A stretch of 64,000 nt of DNA from Gordionus sp. m RMFG-2023 (Eukaryota > Nematomorpha > Gordioida > Chordodea > Parachordodidae): the NCBI RefSeq assembly GCF_954871325.1, contig NC_088778.1, positions 10,015,743 through 10,079,742 on the forward strand, written 5' to 3'. The notes under the pieces are model-generated. The model was not told the origin of the DNA, did no database searches, and was given only the letters and a program-made list of their open reading frames with translations. This document shows positions 55,698-64,000 of the stretch, one piece after another. The position numbers were made by a program, and so were the translations under genes. Each line of letters begins with the position of its first letter. Within the stretch, counting starts at the first letter, position 1.

Positions 55698-58171
55698 CTA
55701 AATCTAGGTATCCAGAAAATAGGTTTAATAACATTTAATCCTTTATTAAAATTAAATCCGTAATATCTTGGGTCAAATATATATGAACAGGGTAGTGCAT
55801 ATCCCGGCAACAAAAACTTTTTTCGTTTATTATAAATTGTTATTCCGTAAGAGATTTCCCTGGTATAAATAAATGCTTGAACACCAGATAAGTTTCATTT
55901 GTCCGCTTCAACTTCCTCTATTTGTGTAGAAATGACTTTATAAAATTGCATAGATGTGCAAGATCATTTAAAAACTTCATCATCAAGAAGATTAAATCTC
56001 TTAGCTCTATGTAATGTAGTATTACAGTAAAATATTTTTATTTTTTAAGAGACTACTAATTATCACCAGCTTTTACTACTAAAATTTAAATTGGTAATGT
56101 TTTATTTACTAGATCCTTTAATAGCAAATTAAGTCAATGAGTTGCAGATCCAATTCAAATGATACTTGGATTTTTCATTTCCTGCATTATCCATTATGAT
56201 GCTAATTTAGTGTTTCCTATTTCTTCAATTACTTTATTAAATTCACTAGCATGCATATTGGGCTTTATATTCCAAAGGTAGGTTCAGTCTATCTTATCTT
56301 TCGGTGATTTTATATTTAATCCTATCAAATTCAGTGTTCAATAAATTTTTACAAAAATCTTAAGAGCATTTTAAATGTTGTTTTTTTTAACATAAAAATT
56401 GTTGAAAGAATATCAATTTTTCAGAAATTTAAATCATTATTAGTTGAATTAAAATTAGAAGAGAAAGTTGGCCCACCCTATTCTATATCTTTTTATACTT
56501 TAATTCTTTTCGTTAACCTTATCTCAGTAATTATTAAAAAAAATTCTTCCGATAAACATTACGAGTTGAGCTTTTATTATATTTTGAAGATGACGTACAT
56601 ACAAAAACAAAACACAATGTTGATATATGAACCAAGAGAAAAAAATATTTTTCCAAAATATGATAATAATCCTTATGTGATCAAAAAAACATAAAATAAA
56701 ATTGGGAAAATTATAGGAAAAATTTCGAAGTTTCCTGAAAAAATTCCTCTATGTTACATCCCTAATAATTTACATTGCATAAAATTTATTTTCAAACAGA
56801 TGATACTTATACAACTAGAAACCTATCTACTGAATAGTGTTAGTGTCGATTCAACATCAAAAAATTTATTCAGAAAAACAATTTATATTTTGTTTTAAAT
56901 TTTACTTTTGTACTCCCGATATAGTTTTTGCATTTCTATGCCCAATTTTTTAAAATTCCCGGGTTTAGAGCCATTTTCGAAGAACTCGTATTTTTTGATG
57001 AGAGCGAAATGAATTTTTTCAAAAAAATCGTTTATTTCTCCTAATTTGAATCGTCCTTTCATATAACTTTAAAAAATTAGGAGTAAAATTAGTGTCAAAT
57101 AAGTTTGATTCAATAAAAAATATAATTCTTCATAAATTACAAAATATTAGTTAAATTTTCATAATATTTTGTAAAATCCGATTAAAAAAATTTCAAAATA
57201 TCATCAACATCCTATTTATAATAGTGTCGCCGCCAATCCGATATGTCCTAATTATATGTATTCAAAACTCATGACTATATTGTATAATGAAATTAACTGA
57301 TTTTGATAGGTAGTTTATTAGATCATTACATTATTTAATGATTTAACCGATAGAATATCTCATTTTTTTAATTATTCTCATTGTTTTTGGTTATTCTATA
57401 TTACATAAAATTATATTTTTTATAATTTTAATAATAAATGAATAGAAGGAACTAAAATTCAATTTTTTATGTTATAAAATAATCAAAAAAGTAGTAAAAA
57501 ATGTAATATATTTTTTTAATTATATATATTGCAACAAGAAGAGGATTTAAAAATATTTAATGAGTCACATTCAGCAATAAACGTTGCATTTTAAATCAGA
57601 TGGTTAACCTTACGGGAATAAAAAAACAAAAATATAGTTAATCATTAGTAGGTCATGATAAACAGAAAAATTTTAAGGTGTTCACAAAGTTTAAAACTAG
57701 TTAATGTGCATAAAAAATATTTACCTTTTATTTTAAAGATGATAAATAAAAATCAATGTAACTATCGTATAGGGGAAAAATATATATGATCTTTAATAAT
57801 AAATAAGTAATGTCGAATTTAAGTCACATTACCCACCTTGGAATAGCCTCGAACTCTTCTTTAGTAATTATCATAGGACATGATGTATTATGACGGGATT
57901 TAGGTCGGGAATCAATAGCTTTCCTAGTCATCTTCGTTATATTCCCTTTGATAAGAATTTCTTCGTCGGTTTTCGTGATGTTCACCTCGTTAATGCCAAC
58001 TATCTTTTCTTTAACGGTAATTTCTTCTTTCACGACATTAGAAGGAGATGATTGTATAATCATGGTGGATGTGTCAAAAATTTTAAACCATTTTGTATCA
58101 TTCGTTTCTTTCGAATACGAGGATATAGTTTCCAAATGAGTTAAGTGGGTTTGTAACATTTTCAATATATT
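55510..58171 (-). CDS. SKA1: SKA1, spindle and kinetochore-associated protein 1 (5' part not found)
   Basis: SKA1 is a subunit of the Ska complex that couples kinetochores to spindle microtubules. Three minus-strand exons, 58171-57837, 57066-56906 and 55697-55510, join in phase (2, then 1) into 227 residues plus stop. The first carries coiled coil and linker and ends MIITKEEFEAIP. The spliced junction reads EFEAIPSYMKGRFKLGEIND, against EFNGVPSYMKSRLTYNQIND in human SKA1. The rest is the C-terminal winged-helix microtubule-binding domain. Human SKA1 has 255 residues, so roughly the first 70 N-terminal residues are missing, presumably in exons upstream near or beyond the hAT at 58644-63046. 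The last intron holds a hAT relic. Confidence 0.85.
55880..56480 (-). mobile_element. hAT relic (DUF659 type) in the SKA1 intron
   Basis: Minus-strand remnant around 56215-56120: IMDNAGNEKSKYHLNWIC, then ICNSLT...FAIKG. This is the D.A.N......P.I...C.SH.LNL..KD motif of DUF659-type hAT transposases in eroded form. No ends were found. It is a different hAT lineage from those at 37485-38844 and 58644-63046. Confidence 0.5.
56906..57066 (-). CDS. SKA1: SKA1 exon: central microtubule-binding domain
   Basis: Acceptor TTAAAG before 57066; donor AAAA|GTAAAA after 56906 (phase 1). It encodes SYMKGRFKLGEINDFFEKI followed by FALIKKYEFF and then FKKLGIEMQKLYREYK. Human has SYMKSRLTYNQINDVIKEIN, AVISKYKIL and VTRNLYHRF at the same spacing. 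Basic residues that contact the microtubule are retained (KGR, KK). At 53 codons the exon is too short to be noticed as an open frame by length. Confidence 0.88.
57837..58171 (-). CDS. SKA1: SKA1 exon: coiled coil, linker and start of the microtubule-binding domain
   Basis: Starts with NILKMLQTHLTHLETIS (human: NSLKELCESLEEDYKDIEHL), a helix of the Ska core. A Lys/Glu/Ile-rich linker follows (VKEEITVKEKIVGINEV), then CPMIITKEEFEAIP. The donor is AAG|GTGGGT at 57836 (phase 2); the next GT, three codons later in appearance, would not give the conserved PSYMK junction. The exon start is uncertain: the frame is open to an ATG at 58189, and AAAAAG before 58171 is a weak acceptor. Confidence 0.8.
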
Positions 58172-60899
58172 CTTTTTATTTTTAAGCATACATAAAAGAA
58201 AATGATTTATGTAGGGTTAGTATTAAGACCCATTCTTATATGAAATGATGCAAAATCTTAATCAAATTTAAAGAAAAATTATTGGTTTCTGAGATTGAGA
58301 CGGACGAGATAAAAATAGTGTGAACAATTAATTCTTATAAAAATTTAAACAGTAAAAAAAAATCATGATAATTATATGCTGTATAATTATCGAAAAAAAG
58401 TCAATTGTATTTTTAAGTGTGCCAAAAAATAATCAGCCAAAACACGGTTTATTATATATATTAAATTCATTTTATCTATAATATATATAAAAGCCTTGTC
58501 ACACTTTGACAGTCACACTTTCACAATTTATATTATATATATTTAAAAAATCGGTAATTTTGAGATATTAAATTGTGACACTGATATTTTTTAATGCTAT
58601 GATTTTTTTCTGAAAAACCATTTCATCATCGTGAATTTCGAAAAGTGTCGTGCGCCGATGTCTCAATCGACGGCGGTGGTTCTTTAAATTTTTTTATCGG
58701 CGTTCGGCGGCGGCGGAATATTTATTTAAAAATTTTTTTTAATGAATTTAATTTATAAATCAATTTATTTTTTAATGAACTTAATTTATAAATTAATGTA
58801 TTACATTTTTTATAATTTATTTGGGCGATCTTTTCTAACACATTGTTAACATAGTTTAATTGATCATAAATAATTTCCTGTCTCACTCTAATTTAAATTT
58901 ATATATTTTCTCATTCTCAGAAATAGACTAAGGAATTGTATTTTTACTCAGATCAGAGTCACATCAACCAACACATATAAGAAATATTTTATTGATTTTT
59001 ATTATAATTAAAATAAATTTGGAATGCAAGCAAAATATAAAGTATGAAATATAATAAGTCAGAATTCAGATTTAGCAAAATGATAATTGTTATGAATAAA
59101 CATTATTTTATCAAGATTTGTGGGGCATAAAAAAGTTTTTTCATTGAGTATTAATCCAGAAATGAAAAAAATTCTTTCGCTGGGTGCACTGTGGTTGCAG
59201 GAATACAAATAACCTTCCTTGCTAAATTAGCAAGCATAGGAAGTTCCAGTCGTTTTTTCTTCCAAAAAATTAATGCATCCTCTTCTGGGATAGTATTTTG
59301 GCTGAGCAAAATATGGCATTCTTGTTCTAGATTACTAATATTGTTATAATCGTTACTTGAAAGGCAATGTTTACGAGCTAATTTAACTATATAAGAGCTT
59401 GATGTTTGACCATTATCCTCAACTTGAATTTCACTCTGTGCATTTCTATCATGCTTTAAAAGTTTTAAATGTCAAATTAAAAATTGCAATGATGTCGTAG
59501 AATTAGAATTTAAATATTCTTGAAACAACTTTGAGATTATAAAACTGAGTTGAGTTGCTAATATCTAATGTTTAAAATATAATTTTATTAATAAAAATAA
59601 CTTAAAGTTCAGTAATGGGAATCCTATGGTCAAGCTTTTTTTTCATATTTTCTTTTAAGCATATAATATCTGAGCAATCCGATCTATTGATGTATATATG
59701 AGCTTAAATTCCACCGACTCTCGGAATGGATTTTATACTGCGTAAAGCTCATTAATCATATCCCATTCATTATTAAAGAGTTTTAAAGATTGTTTTCCTA
59801 TTCTATTTAGAAAATTATTTAAAGGAATAAACATTATTTAAAAAACGGAGGTGGGACTACAAGTTCCCAAAAAACATCGTTTTTATAAAATAATGTTTTA
59901 TTTTATTTTAGATTTGATATGTTAATTTTAATATTATTTTAATTGAATAAAAAAAAATTTATAGGAATTTTGTTTACACTGCGAACACTTTCTAGCATAA
60001 TTAATATGCTATGCCAGCGGGTAGGGCAATTTAATTTTAAAGTTTTTGCATTAATTAGATTGGTTGGTGCAATTCCATTTCTATTATCCGATTCATCAGA
60101 CATATCAAAATGGTCATCAAGGTATGGATCAGAATCATCAATAACCAAGATATTACCTGTCATAAATTGACTGCAGATATTTAAGGTGCTCAGCCTCAAT
60201 TTCACATTCCAAATCAGCTACTCGATATCTGAAGGCTGAAATAATTTCTCTAATTTTTTTTAATGAGAATAACAATTTTGGTAACTTTTTTTATGCCATC
60301 AGCTGTAACCAAATTATAAAGTCCATGCTCTAAGCATAAATGATGCTCATAATCCCCTAATCTGACGCTTCTTCTGACATTGGCCCCAGCATCAGTTACC
60401 ATTTGTATTATTTTAGCTTTCAAATGGAACTCCTCTTTAATACTATCAATCTCAGATAATATTGTTTCCTCAGTATGCTTTTGAGTCACATTTCTAGTTG
60501 CTAGGGTAAAATATTTTAAATCAAAATTTTCATCTAAATGATGAAGACTAAATGTGATATAACGCTTGAAAAGATCTGTCTATAAACAAAAGTGATAGAA
60601 CAAAATTTTGGTCCAGAATCAATCAGATTGAAAACATGGGCCTTTATAGATAAATAAACATCGTCTAGTGCACCCCGAATAATGGTTGTCCTATTTGGTA
60701 ATTCAGAAGAGGAATCAATTATCTTATATTTCTATTTTTTAGGCAATTTATTTTTTAATAATCATTTCATATAAATTTTAAACCTTTAGAAAATCTGTCA
60801 TTCCTATTGTTTTTAGAATCAAATGGCATTAAATCTAAGCATATCTAAACATAATTTTGCCCTATTAGATTTCATATTTATTTTAAACATTTAAAAGAT

Positions 60900-61230
60900 A
60901 TTTAAAAATCCAAATATTTAGAGCTGGAATGAAACAAATTATAAATTTGATTTAGTTTTAACTTTCAAAATAAAGTTTTACATAATTAGTTTAATAAATT
61001 ATATATTAAGTTTATACATTAAAAAGACATTTAAAAATATAATAATTAGGTGGAATGAAACAAATTATGAATTTGATTTAGTAGTAACTTTCAAAATAAA
61101 GTTTTACATAATTAATTTAATAAATTATATATTAAGTTTATACTTAAAAGATCTCAAAATAGAGCTGGCAATAAATAAACTAAAAATTTGGTTGTTTTGA
61201 ACTTTCAAAATAAAGCTTAATAAAATTAAT
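60900..61230. repeat. Tandem repeat of about 125 bp, 2.6 copies
   Basis: Units beginning near 60900, 61025 and 61148 share GGAATGAAACAAATTAT, ACTTTCAAAATAAAG and AAATTATATATTAAG in order. They lie inside the 58644-63046 element, next to the nested hAT. Confidence 0.8.
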
Positions 61231-61234
61231 ATTA

Positions 61235-62308
61235 CAGTGCTGTAAACATTTTTAAAAAAATCGAACGCGTTCACGTTCACGTTCAAATTCAAAAAAAGGA
61301 ACGCGTTCAAGTTTATGAACGCGTTCATACGTTCAAAATTTTATGATAATTTTTTTTTTAAATTTAATTTAATAAAAATAAATGCCTTATATTTTTCAAC
61401 AAAATATATTAGCCATGATAAAAAATAATAGTTTTATTTTGATAATATAATTATAAATACAATATAATAGAGCGATAAAAAAATAAATTTATAAAAAAAA
61501 TTTCTTATTAATTTTTAATAATAATTGCTTTTCAAAATTTTCATCTCATAGGCATGAACGCTTGTCAGTTAATACAGCGTTAGCTATACTAAAAACTCGC
61601 TCAACAAGGGCAGATGAAGGGATTGCGGTGTTATACTTGGTAAACAATTCTTTTAAAAGGGGGAATTTATTAAAAACATTTAATGTTTTATCCATTGTTT
61701 CAAAAAATTGAGCTATGTTATCATCCTCCAATCTGCCCTCTTCTTCCTCGTCAAAAAAAAGGATATCTCGGAATTGATTTTAAAACAGTGAAATATTTTT
61801 GATATTTGGGCCATGGTAATTCTAATTCATCTAATATTGAATTTTGATTTTCAGAATCTGATGATGAAATATTTATATCCATGCAAATGCTAATCTATTA
61901 AATTAAAATATAAAATATTCAAATTAATAAACTTTAATCTTATCTTCTCTAGCTGTAGCACTATGGTACGTTAATTGCAATATGAAAAAGGAAAAAGTAA
62001 AAACAGCTGATTAAAAAATATAAGACTTTTTTGTTAAAAAATTGGATTAAATATTAATTTTTCAAATAAATAAAAATATAAGACTTTTTTGTTAAAAATG
62101 CGGATTAATATTAATTTTTCAAATAAATAAAAATAAAAAGTGTTTTTAAAATTGAACGAACGTAAAATTGAATGCGTTCATCAAAGAAAAGGAACGCGTT
62201 CACGTTCAAAGTTCGTCAAAAAAAGGAACGCCGTTCATCACCTTTTTTCAAAAAAACGAACTTCGTTCACGAACGCGTTCATTTTGAACGCGTTCGTTTA
62301 TAACACTA
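61235..62308 (-). mobile_element. Nested hAT deletion derivative with GAACGCGTTC arms
   Basis: 1.07 kb, left end CAGTGCTGTAAACATTTTT, right end, inward, TAGTGTTATAAACGAACGCG. Both arms are full of GAACGCGTTC words. The minus strand at 61731-61546 encodes DDNIAQFFETMDKTLNVF, then KYNTAIPSSALVERVFSI and ANAVLTDKR, an intact hAT dimerisation domain. The rest of the transposase is deleted. A related copy is at 43886-45273. It sits between the BED finger and the catalytic part of the larger hAT. Confidence 0.75.
62019..62133. repeat. Tandem duplication of about 60 bp
   Basis: Two copies of a unit with ATATAAGACTTTTTTGTTAA and TTAATTTTTCAAATAAATAA, within the nested hAT. Confidence 0.8.
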
Positions 62309-63049
62309 TTACAAACCAGTTAAAAATTTTAAATGAATAATAATAAACAATAATACTAACCTAAGAGCCATTTTTTATCTTTTAAATTGTTGCTGCATCT
62401 TGATGTTGGCTTTAAAATTTTTAGACTTTGAATGGATTTAATATTATTCATTTTTTCTGTTAGTTTGTGATAATTAATTAAGTGCCGAGATAGATTACTT
62501 GTACTTATATTTTTACTAAAATATTTTATTTCATAACTAAAATATAAAATATATATAAATATAAGTCTAAAATAAAAATAAATTTCCTCATCTTTTTCGC
62601 CAATTTTAAGCAAGGTTCACAATAAATTTAATCAGGCATTATTGTGCTTTTCTTATTTTCATTCTTTAAAAATAAAATTTCCAAAGCACCTCCAGACATA
62701 ACTTGATTTAAGTTGTTATTTCATAATTATATATAGGGTAGTTTAAAACGTGCAAGTCCATAAAAATAATTAATATGAATTGTTTGTGGAAATAAAATAT
62801 GATGTATGAATGAATGTAAATGATATTCACTAGTCTATTATGTATTATATATAGCAATAGAATACAATTCATATTTTAATTTTATTAATGTTAGTATTCA
62901 AATTAAAATAATAATAATTTAATATATAATAATTAATATGCTTTCTAAAAATTACACACGACGCGCCGCCGCCATAATAAAAATCGGTGGCTTTTCCGGC
63001 GGAATAAAAATACCGGTAGCACCGGCGTGAGCCGGCGCCGCACAGGTCT

Positions 63050-63112
63050 AGGCCTAATCGGTAAGAGCGTCTTACAAATCTGATGGACTTAGGTTCGAAT
63101 CTCAGCAATGAT
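63050..63112 (+). other. tRNA-like sequence (A and B box), truncated
   Basis: CTAATCGGTAAGAGCG resembles a tRNA A box, and GGTTCGAATCT 45 bases on resembles a B box, the usual distance. A TTACAAA loop lies between. No acceptor stem can be formed with the 5' sequence, because the end of the hAT element is only a few bases upstream, and the anticodon and T stems have mismatches. It is most likely a broken tRNA copy or the head of a tRNA-derived SINE. Confidence 0.35.
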
Positions 63113-63299
63113 TATTTTTTTCTTTATCTAACTTGGTGGTTCCGCTTTGAGATGTTGTTAACTAAATTCCCATTGGACCTGAAAATGTTGTCATTCGCAC
63201 TGGTGGTAAATACATGGGAAAATAAAAGTGGAAGACGCATTTATAAACGGATTGTTTGACAAAGAAAAAATCCATTATGATCTGCTGTTTCCGATGTCA

Positions 63300-63960
63300 T
63301 CCTGATTAGAGGTCTGCAATGGGCAAGTTTTGGTGCACCTACTTTTTTTAATTATATTAATTTCCTGATTATTAATTTTTATATACTCAATAAAAAATTT
63401 AATTTTGCCAGAGGAGGGTTTTGTATATTGTTATCATGGAAACAGATTTCGGATTTGGACTTATCAAGAATAAGTCTTTTAAAATTGGCTTCAGGAAATT
63501 GAAAACCAATTATTTTAGAAAGAGCATCATAGATTGTTCCATTATCAAGATGCCAAATAATTATATCTAAATCAAATTTAGATTTAAGATAATGGGTGTG
63601 ATAATGAATACCAAGGTAAAATAAACGAGGACGTTTTCCCCCTGCTGGATCCTTTTGTCAGAATCTATGACATGTAAGCTGAATAAAAAAGTTTTAATAT
63701 TATAGTATATTTCTAGGAATTTTGAATAAACAGGAAATTTGGGATAAAAACAATTTATGAAATTTTTACAAAATTTGCTATTGAAAGCATTTTTAAAGTC
63801 TACTCTGATAATAGCCATGTTAGGAGGAGGATTTTGGAATACAAATGGCATGTGAAACTATGCCTTCTCCCTTAAAACCAAATCCTAATTAATAAGTATA
63901 CTTAATAAGTTAAGACCCTGGGTTTTGACCCATGGCAATTATTCTTGATAATAATCTTCT
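63300..63960 (-). mobile_element. LINE reverse transcriptase fragment
   Basis: Minus-strand pieces of an RT palm in order: GFGFKGEGIVSHAIC (about 63890-63846), AIIRVDFKNAFNSKFC (about 63813-63766; RT motif with the first catalytic Asp), RIQQGEN (about 63663-63643; the QQGDP motif), and IIWHLDNGTIYDALSKIIG (about 63560-63504), followed by LILDKSKSEI. HLDNG stands where active copies have YLDDG, so the catalytic pair is damaged, and the frame shifts between blocks. It is the same kind of LINE as at 21630-23025, here preserving the RT part. It probably continues past the window edge. Confidence 0.7.
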
Positions 63961-64000
63961 AAATAGCCCATTGCAATGGGGTGGAACCACAGAGTTTATG

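Larger units (their letters stand above)
58644..63046 (-). mobile_element. 4.4-kb hAT transposon, decayed, with nested hAT
   Basis: GC-rich inverted ends: GTGTCGTGCGCCGATG at the left and, inward from the right, CTGTGCGGCGCCGGC, each followed by GGCGGCGG-type stretches. Minus-strand transposase pieces in order: a BED-finger remnant (STSNLSRHLINYHK, about 62505-62460), MVTDAGANVRRSVRLGDYEH followed by LCLEHGLYNLV (about 60400-60300), KTLKLNCPTRWHSILIMLES (about 60095-60036), and LPMLANLARKVICIPATTVH (about 59243-59184), the dimerisation motif. Stops and frameshifts lie between. 61235-62308 is an insertion of another hAT. A second relic of the same family is at 52440-53430. Confidence 0.75.

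Noticed and set aside
62869-63108. Minus-strand open frame rich in Arg/Gly
   Set aside because: It is the GC-rich terminal arm of the hAT element and the tRNA-like sequence read as protein.

Overview
The window is strongly AT-rich animal DNA, with split genes, long introns and a very heavy load of DNA transposons. The two genes I can name are both animal-type: a Jagged/Serrate-class Notch ligand and the kinetochore protein SKA1. No bacterial, organelle or rRNA signal was seen. The abundance of hAT elements, the low GC and the reduced Notch ligand would fit an early-branching or simplified animal such as a cnidarian, but the sequence does not settle the lineage.

Layout. 1-19.5 kb is repeat country with no host exon I can support. 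It holds hAT-type MITEs, a probable 8.1-kb foldback-like element (7.8-15.9 kb) whose two ends are inverted arrays of a 14-bp repeat, and several layers of nested insertions. 19.5-42.4 kb (+) carries nine exons of a Jagged/Serrate gene: the end of the N-terminal domain, a DSL domain, five EGF repeats, a VWC-type cysteine-rich region, a transmembrane segment and an Asn-rich cytoplasmic tail. All eight introns join in phase. The exons that should encode the signal peptide and most of the MNNL/C2 domain were not found. The introns hold a LINE 3' half, several MITEs, a 2.8-kb foldback element with inverted arrays of a repeat of about 110 bp, and a 1.36-kb hAT relic with perfect target duplications. 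42.4-54.0 kb is again transposon-rich, with no certain host gene. 54.07-54.60 kb (+) is the last exon, perhaps with a small first exon, of an unrecognised Cys/Pro-rich protein with an exact 18-residue repeat. 55.5-58.2 kb (-) holds three exons of SKA1, including its whole microtubule-binding domain. 58.6-63.05 kb is a 4.4-kb decayed hAT element with a second hAT nested inside it. The right edge holds a tRNA-like sequence and a LINE reverse transcriptase fragment (-).

The host genes are unrelated in role: one is a cell-surface Notch ligand, one acts at the spindle-kinetochore interface, and one is a probable secreted or structural protein. What ties the window together is repeated insertion of hAT-like elements, often into each other, with readable target-site duplications and at least one empty site. 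No LTR retrovirus, Polinton or CRISPR array was recognised.
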